Shown: piece by piece, positions 36,916-45,690 of the stretch | Layout: each line of letters opens with the position of its first letter | Numbering within the stretch: position 1 is the first letter of the stretch | Assembly (NCBI RefSeq): GCF_023703465.1 | Contig: NZ_JAMQGP010000002.1 | Coordinates: forward strand, 62,001 to 126,000 | From: Echinimonas agarilytica | Lineage (GTDB): Bacteria > Pseudomonadota > Gammaproteobacteria > Enterobacterales > Neiellaceae | DNA length: 64,000 bases | Direction: 5' to 3' | Made by a program: the position numbers and the translations under genes | The notes under the pieces: generated by a model | Seen by the model: only the letters and a program-made list of their open reading frames with translations | The model's database searches: none | Told to the model about the DNA's origin: nothing

Positions 36916-37709
36916 TGGTTTGGACAGTGGCGAATCAAAAAGGCGGAGTTGGCAAAACTACCACAGCCATTTCGTTAGCCGGACTCATGTCTGAGCGCGG
37001 TTATAAAGTGCTATTGGTTGATATGGATCCGCATTGCTCTTTGAGTTATTACCTCGATATCGATACAGAGTCGCTAGATTGTTCTGGCTATGACATGTTT
37101 GTTGCTGCCCGAGAAGCCTCCGCGATTGATATTGAACAGTGCATTGCGCCAACAGGTGTAGACGGTATCGACATCATGCCTGCGAATATGGCAATGGCAA
37201 CGCTGGACCGAAAATTCGGTCATACCGAGGGAATGGGACTAATCTTAAAGCATGCGCTTAGCCTTGTGGCGAAATCCTATGATATAGCGATAATCGACTG
37301 CCCTCCGGTTTTGGGAGTTCTGATGGTCAATGCGCTAGCCGCAAGCGATAAAATATTAGTGCCGGTTCAAACAGAATATTTAGCATTAAAAGGCTTAGAG
37401 CGCATGATTATGTCATTAGATATCATGAAAATGTCGCCTAACCAGAGCATTGACTATCTTGTTGTGCCAACTATGTTCGATAAGCGCACCAAAGCTGGTG
37501 GGCAAGCAATGGAAACATTAAACGAGCAATACGGCGACCGAGTTTGGCGATCTGTGATTCCAGTGGATACACGATTTAGAGATGCATCGTTAGAACATGT
37601 GCCGCCCTCAATTTTTGCAGCACAAGCAAGGGGAGTGGTTGCATACCGAGAGCTATTGGATGATTTGATTGACCTACATGTTGCCAAACACACCGAGGTA
37701 GCTTCATGA
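36912..37709 (+). CDS. parC: ParA-type ATPase for polar chemotaxis arrays (ParC)
   Basis: 265 residues. Deviant Walker A QKGGVGKTT near the N-terminus, VDMDPHCSLSYYLD and IDCPPVLGVLMVNAL. The place between motD and a ParP-like CheW-domain gene identifies it as the ParC of polar Vibrio/Pseudomonas che clusters (not topoisomerase IV ParC). It positions chemotaxis arrays at the pole. Confidence 0.9.
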   Translation: MMVWTVANQKGGVGKTTTAISLAGLMSERGYKVLLVDMDPHCSLSYYLDIDTESLDCSGYDMFVAAREASAIDIEQCIAPTGVDGIDIMPANMAMATLDRKFGHTEGMGLILKHALSLVAKSYDIAIIDCPPVLGVLMVNALAASDKILVPVQTEYLALKGLERMIMSLDIMKMSPNQSIDYLVVPTMFDKRTKAGGQAMETLNEQYGDRVWRSVIPVDTRFRDASLEHVPPSIFAAQARGVVAYRELLDDLIDLHVAKHTEVAS

Positions 37710-38551
37710 AGTCGAGTGATAAAGCGATTCAAGACTACTTCTCTGCTTTGCTCGAAGAGCCAAGTGATAAGATCATCGAACCTGCTCCACTGCAAAAATT
37801 ATTGGATGATGTGTCCAAGCCGCCGGTGCAGGCTGACACAAAACTTGAAGAACCGAAGCAAGTGTCTGATCTCAAGGTGGCACCTGTCACGGAAGTGGCT
37901 GAAGAACCTTCAAAATTGGTCCCATTGCGCTCACAACGGCAGCAGCGCTCAGAGACTGTTGCTAAGATTAAAACAGCAGAGATTGACGTTAAACCTGAAC
38001 TTGTTCATGTTGTTGAAACACCGGTAGACATTGCTACTGCTCCAGAAGTTGTCGCTCCTGCAATTATTTCTGCATTAGTTGAGCAACCCGCTATACCTAC
38101 TGAAATTTTTCAGGCATTGTTTTTCGACGTCGCAGGAATGACACTTGCTGTGCCGTTGGAAGAACTGGGCGGTATCTACAATATTGAAGAAGATGGCGTG
38201 CGACATTTATTTGGTAAGCCACCTTGGTTTTTAGGCTTAATGCCGCATCGAGACCGCCAATTAAATGTGGTGGATACTGCATTGTGGGTCATGCCAGAAA
38301 AATATGATGAAACGTTGGCAGAAAACCTCAACTATCAATATCTTGTTATGTTAAAAGATAGTGATTGGGGTTTTGCATGCGAACGCCTAATAACGACTAG
38401 TCAATTAGAGCCTGCTGATGTCAATTGGCGGGGAAGTATGGGCAAGCGTCCTTGGCTCAGAGGCATGGTAAAACAAAAGATGTGTGCCTTGATGAACGTT
38501 GATGCCTTGATAGAATTGCTCGATACTGGTGTGAATAGCCAGGCCACTTAA
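37706..38551 (+). CDS. parP: ParP-like CheW-domain protein
   Basis: 281 residues. An acidic, Pro/Val/Glu-rich N-terminal half (1-125) without predicted fold, and a C-terminal CheW-like domain (about 130-275). In Vibrio ParP couples ParC to CheA and receptors and stabilises the polar array. It overlaps parC by 4 bases and precedes cheW. Confidence 0.87.
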   Translation: MKSSDKAIQDYFSALLEEPSDKIIEPAPLQKLLDDVSKPPVQADTKLEEPKQVSDLKVAPVTEVAEEPSKLVPLRSQRQQRSETVAKIKTAEIDVKPELVHVVETPVDIATAPEVVAPAIISALVEQPAIPTEIFQALFFDVAGMTLAVPLEELGGIYNIEEDGVRHLFGKPPWFLGLMPHRDRQLNVVDTALWVMPEKYDETLAENLNYQYLVMLKDSDWGFACERLITTSQLEPADVNWRGSMGKRPWLRGMVKQKMCALMNVDALIELLDTGVNSQAT

Positions 38552-38570
38552 TTATATTCGGAGTAACACG

Positions 38571-39062
38571 ATGGCTGATGATAGAACTAATGCCGCAAAT
38601 GCTGAACGCGACGATCAGGTGTTGCAGTGGGTCACTTTTAGACTCGACAATGAGACATACGGCATTAATGTAATGCAGGTACAAGAAGTATTGCGTTATA
38701 CCGAAATTGCTCCGGTTCCGGGCGCTCCAAACTATGTGATGGGGATCATTAATTTACGTGGCAACGTTGTCACAGTTATTGATACTCGCTCGCGTTTCGG
38801 TCTGGTTGGTTCTGAAGTGACAGACAATTCACGTATCGTGATTATCGAAGCTGAAAAGCAAGTCATCGGTATATTGGTTGATAGTGTTGCCGAAGTGGTT
38901 TACTTGCGAAGCTCAGAAATCGATTCTGCTCCTAATGTGGGTACAGAAGACAGTGCTAAGTTCATTCAGGGTGTATCGAACCGTGATGATGAGTTGCTGA
39001 TCCTTGTTGATCTCAACAAGTTGTTGAGTGATGAAGAGTGGGAAGAGTTAAACACTCTTTAA
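38571..39062 (+). CDS. cheW: Chemotaxis coupling protein CheW
   Basis: 163 residues covering one CheW domain; YGINVMQVQEVLRY and APNYVMGIINLRGNVVTVID are the standard motifs. It bridges receptors and CheA. Confidence 0.97.
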   Translation: MADDRTNAANAERDDQVLQWVTFRLDNETYGINVMQVQEVLRYTEIAPVPGAPNYVMGIINLRGNVVTVIDTRSRFGLVGSEVTDNSRIVIIEAEKQVIGILVDSVAEVVYLRSSEIDSAPNVGTEDSAKFIQGVSNRDDELLILVDLNKLLSDEEWEELNTL

Positions 39063-39063
39063 T

Positions 39064-39495
39064 ATGACACTTCCAATTGAATATTTAGTTTGGGGGGCTC
39101 TGGCGCTTTCTGCCTTTGCATTCCTGTTCGCGTTGTGGATTGGCAAAATCGTGCGGCGTCGAGGTGCTGATCAAGAATCAGTTGACCGAAGATTGAACGC
39201 GATTGAGCAAATAGTTCGCCAATTGAGTCGAGCCAACGACCCCATTCTAAATGATATTCAAGAAATACGAACCGGCTCGCTGGCGGTGGGCCGTCGCCTT
39301 GGCCTTCTAGAGCAGCGTTTATCAGATTTGGTCGATCAACAGCCAACGGTTGACGATCTCGAACCGCAACGCCGTATTTATAGTCGCGCGGTTCGTATGG
39401 TCGAACTGGGCGCTGATATTGACGAAATTATGCAAGAATGTGAACTGCCCCGAGCTGAAGCAGAATTGATCGTTAACCTTCATACCAAAAATTAA
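39064..39495 (+). CDS. DUF2802 membrane-anchored protein
   Basis: 143 residues. One N-terminal membrane helix (about 8-27), a coiled coil (about 40-90) and a C-terminal helical segment with MVELGADIDEIMQECELPRAEAELI that resembles a small DNA- or protein-binding helix-turn-helix. DUF2802 proteins regularly end che operons after cheW in gammaproteobacteria; function unknown. It starts 1 base after cheW and is probably co-transcribed with it. Confidence 0.8.
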   Translation: MTLPIEYLVWGALALSAFAFLFALWIGKIVRRRGADQESVDRRLNAIEQIVRQLSRANDPILNDIQEIRTGSLAVGRRLGLLEQRLSDLVDQQPTVDDLEPQRRIYSRAVRMVELGADIDEIMQECELPRAEAELIVNLHTKN

Positions 39496-39498
39496 TTT

Positions 39499-39531
39499 CC
39501 TTACCGACCCGTCTTCGGTGAGGCCTGCTTT
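39499..39531 (+). terminator. Probable terminator of the che operon
   Basis: Eight-bp stem CCTTACCG/CGGTGAGG with one G-T pair and a 9-base loop, followed by CCTGCTTTTA. The T-tract is short and offset, so efficiency is uncertain. Confidence 0.5.
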
Positions 39532-39638
39532 TAGTGCATTGGGGGAAACTTCCATTTGATCGACCTGAATTCACATCGGTGAAGTGACCCTAGCAGGTTA
39601 CAGTGACATCCGTATATGTAACTTATGGTGCGCTCATA

Positions 39639-41429
39639 ATGAAGTCCAGTTTTATCGCAGTAATGCTGCTCGGTGTGGTATGTCATATCACTTCATTTTC
39701 ATCGCAGGCTGCTCTGGCGCCTTCCACATCGGAATCGAATGAACCCGTCGCCAATTCTATTGTTTATGACTATGGGGATCTCGGCGAATTCTTGTCAGAT
39801 AAATACATCGTAACGGTTGACGGTGTATCGTCAACGGTTCTCAAGACCTTTCCTCGCGATGCCGGTTTGTGTGGCAACTACCCGCGTTGCGATGGGGCGA
39901 AAGTTTATCGCGAAAATAATCGTACAATGTCTTGGACCGGTTTTTCGTTTAAGCAATCTGTTGAGGTCGTTGTGACTAAAACTGACGCCACTTCAGGGTC
40001 AGTAAGCGACATTAAAGTACTTCCTTCACACAATGAAGGCGTCGACTATTTAGTCGTGTCTAAAGATTTGAAAAAGCGCGAAATCAAACTTCGACTATTT
40101 AAACCAAACTTAAAACTGTCGGTTGAATATGTGGATGAGCGTTACATGCCTTATCGCCAGATCCCATTCGATTCATTGATGCTTTTTGCCGATCAGCCAG
40201 AGTCGAAAGATTTGGCGAAAGTACCGGCTAAACCGGATCAAAACACATATTTTGTATCAGCCGATAAGCCATTTAACGCCAAATTTGCAGCTAAGGTAGC
40301 CACCGTTGCATTTCAGCCAGGAACTCATGATTTGGGCTATTGGCGTGTACCTGAGTCGGTTAAGCATGTGTACATTGCTGGCGGAGCATATGTGCGTGGT
40401 GCGATTGATGCGGGTATTAAAGGTACTAAATACAAAAACGGTTTCACTTTGTCTGGGCGTGGGGTTTTGTCGGGCGACCCATTCCCGTGGCGCGCAAATG
40501 CTGACAAAGACGGTTTAGTTGCCTGTGAAACTATGGTCAACGGCGAGCGCCAATCGGCGGATTGTTGGGCCAACTCGGTCAAGCTGGTTCGTATTAAATC
40601 AAATGACTACTTAGTCGAAGGTGTAACCATCGTAAACGCGCCTCACTATTCGTTGATCACGAAAGCTGTGAACCCGAAGCGATCTCAGGGGCGTATCGAC
40701 AATGTTAAATTGTTTGGCAACTGGTTATACAACAATGACGGTTTCGGTCCTAATGATAATGATGTCATCAATGACTGTTTTGTATCGGCCTATGATGACG
40801 CATTTAAGGTTTACCATCACAACATGGTGATTGAAAATTGTACCGTTTGGCAAATGGACAATGGTGCTGTATTCCAGTTTGGGTGGTTTCCGAAAAATGT
40901 CACTCATGCTGTGATCCGAAATATTGACGTGATTCATGCTGAGACAACGGGCTTGAACCAAAATGCGAGTATCCTCAATTACGCGCAGCGAACTGAAAAG
41001 TTGCGTAAGCATGAGACTCAGGCACCGAAATCTGATATTAAAAATATTCGTGTTGAAGGGCTCAGAGTTTACGGTCCTGTCACGCGATTCTTCGGGTTTG
41101 AGAACTACCAGCCTCGGCATACGGCGCAATCTTTTACGAACTGGTTAGTCAAAGATGTAGAGCTCGACGCGTTGGTGCAACCGGAAGAATACGGCACGCG
41201 AAAACATCCCGGAAAGATCTTTTCTGAAGGTTCAGGAAACGGCACGATTGTTGGTCCTAACCGCCGTCCGTTCAACGCCATTATTGATCAAGCAGATCGC
41301 GGACGCATCCAAGGTTTTGTGATTGAAAATATGACCATTGGTGGGCAAAAATTAACGGCCGACAATGCGGCAACCTTGGGGTTGATGGATATTCAAACGA
41401 AGGCTGAAGGTGATGTAGTCTTTAAATAG
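39639..41429 (+). CDS. Exported GH49-like beta-helix glycosidase (dextranase/isopullulanase type)
   Basis: 596 residues from the ATG at 39639, with signal peptide (about 1-27, ending AALA). The N-terminal part (about 30-190) looks like a beta-sandwich; the rest is a right-handed beta-helix with FTLSGRGVLSGD and a region with DNGAVFQFGW. In known GH49 enzymes three Asp act, one 19 residues before an adjacent pair (for example D376, D395, D396 in Penicillium dextranase). Here D367 and D386-D387 (NDGFG... AYDDAFK) show exactly that spacing. GH49 cuts alpha-1,6 or related alpha-glucans; the true substrate is unknown. GTG at 39603 is an alternative start. It lies between che and flagellar genes, with terminators on both sides. 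Confidence 0.8.
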   Translation: MKSSFIAVMLLGVVCHITSFSSQAALAPSTSESNEPVANSIVYDYGDLGEFLSDKYIVTVDGVSSTVLKTFPRDAGLCGNYPRCDGAKVYRENNRTMSWTGFSFKQSVEVVVTKTDATSGSVSDIKVLPSHNEGVDYLVVSKDLKKREIKLRLFKPNLKLSVEYVDERYMPYRQIPFDSLMLFADQPESKDLAKVPAKPDQNTYFVSADKPFNAKFAAKVATVAFQPGTHDLGYWRVPESVKHVYIAGGAYVRGAIDAGIKGTKYKNGFTLSGRGVLSGDPFPWRANADKDGLVACETMVNGERQSADCWANSVKLVRIKSNDYLVEGVTIVNAPHYSLITKAVNPKRSQGRIDNVKLFGNWLYNNDGFGPNDNDVINDCFVSAYDDAFKVYHHNMVIENCTVWQMDNGAVFQFGWFPKNVTHAVIRNIDVIHAETTGLNQNASILNYAQRTEKLRKHETQAPKSDIKNIRVEGLRVYGPVTRFFGFENYQPRHTAQSFTNWLVKDVELDALVQPEEYGTRKHPGKIFSEGSGNGTIVGPNRRPFNAIIDQADRGRIQGFVIENMTIGGQKLTADNAATLGLMDIQTKAEGDVVFK

Positions 41430-41454
41430 CGCACACGCCTCACTCCAGCCTTGT

Positions 41455-41485
41455 AAAAAGCGGAGCTTATTGTGCTCTGCTTTTT
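41455..41485 (+). terminator. Bidirectional terminator between glycosidase and fhlB
   Basis: Twelve-bp stem AAAAAGCGGAGC/GCTCTGCTTTTT with one G-T pair and a 7-base loop. The A-run on one side and T-run on the other allow it to work for both the glycosidase (+) and the fhlB transcript (-). Confidence 0.85.
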
Positions 41486-41505
41486 ATGCTGCGGGTAAAA
41501 CAAAG

Positions 41506-41820
41506 CTAAGCTTGGGTTGAAATTTTGTTGTAAAGTTTAGCCCATTGTTCAGGAAACTTGCCTTCTAACAAGTAGGCAAAACTGATGACTTCAGCAACTA
41601 GTACATAAAGCTCTCTTGGAATATTATCGCCCACTTCAATATGGCTCAGAAACCTCGCTAACTCAGCATCTTTGTGAATGTAGATGCCTTCCTCTTCTGC
41701 AATTTCAACAATCTGTTCGGCCAGCTCGGCAAAGCCCTTAGCCAGCACTGTGGGTGTGTTTTTAGCGTCGTAGCCTAGTGCGATTGCATAGGGTTCTAAG
41801 TCTTCAGGGATATCACTCAT
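41506..41820 (-). CDS. fhlB: Free-standing FlhB C-terminal domain homologue (FhlB)
   Basis: 104 residues matching the FlhB-C domain just after the cleavage loop: YAIALGYDAKNTPTVLAKG, then helices like those of FlhB. It lacks the membrane part and the NPxH cleavage loop. Such proteins (FhlB) occur widely next to a FliK-like gene and are thought to influence the export switch. It starts at the last base of the upstream FliK-like gene, so both are one unit. The full-length flhB is at 24154. Confidence 0.88.
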   Translation of the reverse strand: MSDIPEDLEPYAIALGYDAKNTPTVLAKGFAELAEQIVEIAEEEGIYIHKDAELARFLSHIEVGDNIPRELYVLVAEVISFAYLLEGKFPEQWAKLYNKISTQA

Positions 41821-44318
41821 TAGGCCTCCGTATTGACCAGTTGCTGAATAGATGAAACCAACCTGTCAGGCACATTGCCTTGCTGGCTTGTGAGGTTTCT
41901 GGGACGAAAACCTAAATCATTGAGGCGTTCGCGCCATCCTTCCAAGGCTTTTTCGGCACGCTGTTGCGTGGATATCTTGTCGGCATAAATATCTAAATCC
42001 AAACCATCTGGGCCATACAATGCATGAACTAAAATCGCTCCGGTATTAGGTAAATCAAATCGAAGCTTTAAGTGCCAACTTTTCGATGATGTCTCGCTAC
42101 TAGATTGATCTTCTTGCGGTTGTTGTTGAATCAATATTTCAAAAAGCTGCACATCGCCATTCAATTGAACAGGAATTGTCATGTGCTGATTGAGTTGTTG
42201 GGCAGTTTGGGTTGTTTCTGCACTTTGATGTTGTGCGGCACGTTGATGATGGTTGAGTTTTGAAAGCGACTGTGTCACTTGTTCGAGCTGTATTCGGGCC
42301 GACTCTTGTGTCCTGAGTTTTCCGGCCATACGTTTAAGCAACAGGGCGACGGCAGAGGCGGGTAGATCCGGTAGCAATTGCTTAACCGAGTGACTTAAAG
42401 CTTGCTGCGTAATGCTCTCTGACTCTTCCTTATCAGGAGATGGAGCAGCGCTAAGTGGGCTTGAGTAATAACTTTGCATAGCACTCAGCAGAGCCACTGC
42501 ATGTTCGATTTTAGTGGGGCGAGAGTGTTCAGGCGACGGGGTGCTCGATGTGAAGAGCGGCTTTAACGGCGAAAGCTGCAGCATCAGAGATTCTATGGCT
42601 TTGAAGTCAGCGGTTTGATCCGCTTTAGGAATGGCCTGAATCACAGGAAAAAGCAATGTGAATAACTCTAGCATTAATGGAGCTGAGCTCGGTTTTATTT
42701 GCGTTAACTGAGAGATGTCGACCCCTTGCAGTGCCCTTGCTAAGCCAAAATGTGGTTGCGACAACTCTGTTTTAGGGGGGGGAGTTGTCGGATCCGATTT
42801 TACATGTGATTGACTGAGTGGATCAGAGGGGATTGGTGATTTGTTTTCTGCCACAGGTTGGTTGAGCAATTTACTCACCGCGTTGATTAACTTATCAGTG
42901 GGCAATTGTGCCAATGATTGAAGCGCTTTTTGCATTCGCTGTTGCACGGCAATGTCTTCATCGTTGGCGTTAACTTCAACTGGTTGTTGAGAAGAGGATG
43001 AGTGAGTTGAGGTTATAGGCGCTGATTTATTCAATGCTGACGTTAGGAGTTGCTGTTTCAGTAAGTCTTGCCAATTTTCTTTGAGTTCACTTGTCGGGGT
43101 CATTAATGCCGCAGAGAGTAACGGTGGCATGGTGGGTACAGAAGGTGTGATCGGCGTAGTCACAATCCCCTTCATTTCTTGTATGGCTTGAACAAACGCG
43201 GCGATGAAGGGCTTTACCGCAGCGTTTGATGGTGAAATATCAATGCTCACCTGTGGTGTCTTCCATTGGATGCTTGCAACGATGTTACTCGAGAGCTTTA
43301 CAACGAGCTCACCTATACCCTTTGGGAGTGGCGTTTCTTGCATTAGAGTTCTGGGTGACGGATTGGCAACCGCTAAGTTCAATTGGAATTCGGGGTTTCG
43401 GATGGTGTAGCCATCTGACTTAGCGTTAAATGAAACTGATACGGCTTGACCTATCAGCATCAGAGCTTTGAGTTGGTCAATCGACACATCTACAGGCTTT
43501 ACCGTCATGTGACTCGCTACAGCTTGCTGAACGTTGGAGGTGGCAGGCTGTGGCGGCACTGTGATCTCAAGATTTGATTGGCCTAAGGTTTTAGCAGTTG
43601 TGTCGAGCTTCAATAGAAGAGGTATAGAGTGTTGAGCGAGCCACTTTAGCAACTCTCTGTTGTTTTGTTGAACCTCGGCAGATGGCTGCATTGGCAAAGG
43701 TATACGAACAAATTCTGTGGTGTCACCGGAGCGCTCTATATGAATGGATGCTGGAGTTGGGCTAGGTCGAGCCACCAACAATTGCTGGTCAAATGCTTCC
43801 GTTAACGTCGCAAGCACTTGGCTGTTGAACTGAGGTTGTTGAGTCGGAATATTGTTAAATTGAGTAATTAAGTTCGCCAAAGCAACCAGTTGGCTTTGAT
43901 TTAGTGGAATCGAAACCAGTTGAGGAGAAGCTTCAGAAGCCAACAACTGTGGTTGCTTGAGTAGGCTCAGAGTGATGAGTTGGTGTTCTGCGGTTAATTT
44001 TAAGAGTTGTGATGCAGCTATTTGAGTATTGTCTTTGGCTGGATTAACATTTGTTTTGTTGTTGGTGTTCAATATTATGTTAACGGAACCATTGGCGTTG
44101 CTTACATGAAGTTGAGTTGGACTCTGTATGCCTTGCTTTGATTTTCCTGGGCTCGATTCAGTGAGTTTCAGTGAGGTCTCGTTAAAGGTAATAGTGGTGG
44201 TACTCGGAGTCGGAATTGAAACGCTGCGAGAATCATTTTTAGGCAAGGTCAGACCTGTCTCAGAAGCTTGCGACACAGGTGTTGGACTTTGACTAGATGG
44301 TATGTTCACGTCACTCAT
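41820..44318 (-). CDS. Long FliK-like protein paired with FhlB
   Basis: 832 residues. Gln-, Ser-, Pro- and Thr-rich over most of its length, with no signal peptide or membrane helix. The C-terminal part (about 715-830) has the outline of a hook-length-control domain: WHLKLRFDLPNTGAILVHALY and DLDIYADKISTQQ. It resembles FliK only in domain plan; a true fliK is at 17745. With fhlB it seems to form a second set of switch-type proteins. A sigma-28-like promoter stands directly upstream, which suggests a late flagellar gene. Confidence 0.78.
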   Translation of the reverse strand: MSDVNIPSSQSPTPVSQASETGLTLPKNDSRSVSIPTPSTTTITFNETSLKLTESSPGKSKQGIQSPTQLHVSNANGSVNIILNTNNKTNVNPAKDNTQIAASQLLKLTAEHQLITLSLLKQPQLLASEASPQLVSIPLNQSQLVALANLITQFNNIPTQQPQFNSQVLATLTEAFDQQLLVARPSPTPASIHIERSGDTTEFVRIPLPMQPSAEVQQNNRELLKWLAQHSIPLLLKLDTTAKTLGQSNLEITVPPQPATSNVQQAVASHMTVKPVDVSIDQLKALMLIGQAVSVSFNAKSDGYTIRNPEFQLNLAVANPSPRTLMQETPLPKGIGELVVKLSSNIVASIQWKTPQVSIDISPSNAAVKPFIAAFVQAIQEMKGIVTTPITPSVPTMPPLLSAALMTPTSELKENWQDLLKQQLLTSALNKSAPITSTHSSSSQQPVEVNANDEDIAVQQRMQKALQSLAQLPTDKLINAVSKLLNQPVAENKSPIPSDPLSQSHVKSDPTTPPPKTELSQPHFGLARALQGVDISQLTQIKPSSAPLMLELFTLLFPVIQAIPKADQTADFKAIESLMLQLSPLKPLFTSSTPSPEHSRPTKIEHAVALLSAMQSYYSSPLSAAPSPDKEESESITQQALSHSVKQLLPDLPASAVALLLKRMAGKLRTQESARIQLEQVTQSLSKLNHHQRAAQHQSAETTQTAQQLNQHMTIPVQLNGDVQLFEILIQQQPQEDQSSSETSSKSWHLKLRFDLPNTGAILVHALYGPDGLDLDIYADKISTQQRAEKALEGWRERLNDLGFRPRNLTSQQGNVPDRLVSSIQQLVNTEA

Positions 44319-44353
44319 AGATGAATCGTGCCCTTTTTGACATAGCTTTGTTA

Positions 44354-44380
44354 TTATCGGCTTAGCAAGAATAAACCTAA
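44354..44380 (-). promoter_or_regulatory. Sigma-28 promoter of the FliK-like/fhlB operon
   Basis: On the minus strand TTAGGTTT (6 of 8 matching TAAAGTTT), an 11-base spacer and a perfect GCCGATAA. The transcript would begin near 44346, about 28 bases before the start codon. It lies in the 77-base gap shared with ccmA. Confidence 0.72.
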
Positions 44381-44395
44381 AAAGAAAATATCAAC

Positions 44396-45025
44396 ATGCT
44401 CGAAGCGCGTAGTTTGAGCCTTGCACGCCAATCACGACAATTATTCAGTCATATAAGCTTCATGCTTAGGCCTGGCCAAGCTCTTTTACTTGAAGGGCGA
44501 AATGGTGCAGGCAAAACCAGTATGCTTCGAATTTTAGCTGGGCTAGCGCGCCCAGATGAAGGCGATGTGTATTGGCAAGGTGAAAAAATATCCAATTCAG
44601 CACTGTTCCGTGACGACCTATTATATTTGGGGCACCAGCCTGCGGTAAATCTCGAGCTCACACCATTTGAAAACTTACGTTATCTGAGCGCCTTACATGG
44701 TGATAACCCACAATCTATTGCTGAAATACTTGCCGCAGTCGGTTTGGCTGGTTATGAAGATGTGCCTTCTGGAAATCTATCTGCGGGCCAACAGCGGCGC
44801 GTGGCGTTGAGCCGCTTGTGGTTGTCTAATTCAAAGCTATGGATATTGGATGAGCCGCTTACCGCGCTCGATGTAAGAGCCGTTGCCGGGCTGGAAAAAC
44901 GCTTTGCTGATCATGTCGCCAACGGCGGTATGCTTATCGTTACGACTCATCAAGCCGCGATTTTGCCGCAGCAAGCCACCATTCAATTGCGATTGGGAGA
45001 GATTCAGCAGGAGGTGGAATCATGA
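44396..45025 (+). CDS. ccmA: Heme exporter ATP-binding protein CcmA
   Basis: 209 residues. Walker A GRNGAGKT, signature LSAGQQRRVALSRL and Walker B LWILDEPL. With CcmB and CcmC it forms the ABC module that releases holo-CcmE for cytochrome c maturation. It is the first gene of a complete ccm operon; the stop overlaps ccmB by 4 bases. Confidence 0.96.
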   Translation: MLEARSLSLARQSRQLFSHISFMLRPGQALLLEGRNGAGKTSMLRILAGLARPDEGDVYWQGEKISNSALFRDDLLYLGHQPAVNLELTPFENLRYLSALHGDNPQSIAEILAAVGLAGYEDVPSGNLSAGQQRRVALSRLWLSNSKLWILDEPLTALDVRAVAGLEKRFADHVANGGMLIVTTHQAAILPQQATIQLRLGEIQQEVES

Positions 45026-45687
45026 GTGCTTGGTTTGAAACACTGCGACGCGAGAGCTTGTTGGTGTTGCGTAAAAAGTCAGATGTGCTCAACCCTCTGG
45101 TGTTCTATCTTCTTGTTATCAGTCTATTTCCATTGGGAGTTGGGCCTGCGCCATCTATTTTAGCGCGCATTGCTCCAGGTGTGATTTGGGTTGCAGTATT
45201 ATTGAGTGTTATGTTGTCTCTTGAACGTTTGTTTAGAGATGATTACCGTGACGGCTCTCTTGAACAAATGCTGTTGTCTGTGAATGGTGGTGCAGGGCTA
45301 ATTTTAGCAAAAGTCATGGCGCATTGGTTGATGACATGCGTACCTATTTTAATTCTGTCACCGTTGGCTGCATTATTGATGGGAGTGCCTGATTCAGCGG
45401 TGTCGGCCATTATGCTCACACTATTGGTGGCAACTCCGGCATTAAATATGCTAGGTGCCGTGGGTGCTGCGTTGACCGTTGGAGTGGGTCGAAGTGGCGT
45501 ATTATTGAGTTTACTGATCCTACCGTTGTTTATTCCGGTACTGATCTTTGCGACTTCCGCAATCGATGCGGCAGCGATGACATTGCCATATATTGGCCAG
45601 TTATCGTTGTTGGCAGCATTTTCCGCAGGAGCTATTACTTTAGCTCCATTTGCCGTTATTGCGGCATTAAGAATTAGTGTGCAATAA
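45022..45687 (+). CDS. ccmB: Heme exporter membrane protein CcmB
   Basis: 221 residues, six membrane helices, with the conserved DDYRDGSLEQMLLS segment. Membrane subunit of the CcmAB complex. Confidence 0.96.
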   Translation: MSAWFETLRRESLLVLRKKSDVLNPLVFYLLVISLFPLGVGPAPSILARIAPGVIWVAVLLSVMLSLERLFRDDYRDGSLEQMLLSVNGGAGLILAKVMAHWLMTCVPILILSPLAALLMGVPDSAVSAIMLTLLVATPALNMLGAVGAALTVGVGRSGVLLSLLILPLFIPVLIFATSAIDAAAMTLPYIGQLSLLAAFSAGAITLAPFAVIAALRISVQ

Positions 45688-45690
45688 GTT

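Noticed and set aside
41506-41820. FhlB considered as a broken flhB pseudogene
   Set aside because: It is a complete reading frame with its own start, paired with a FliK-like gene behind a promoter; intact flhB exists at 24154. This pair is known in other bacteria.
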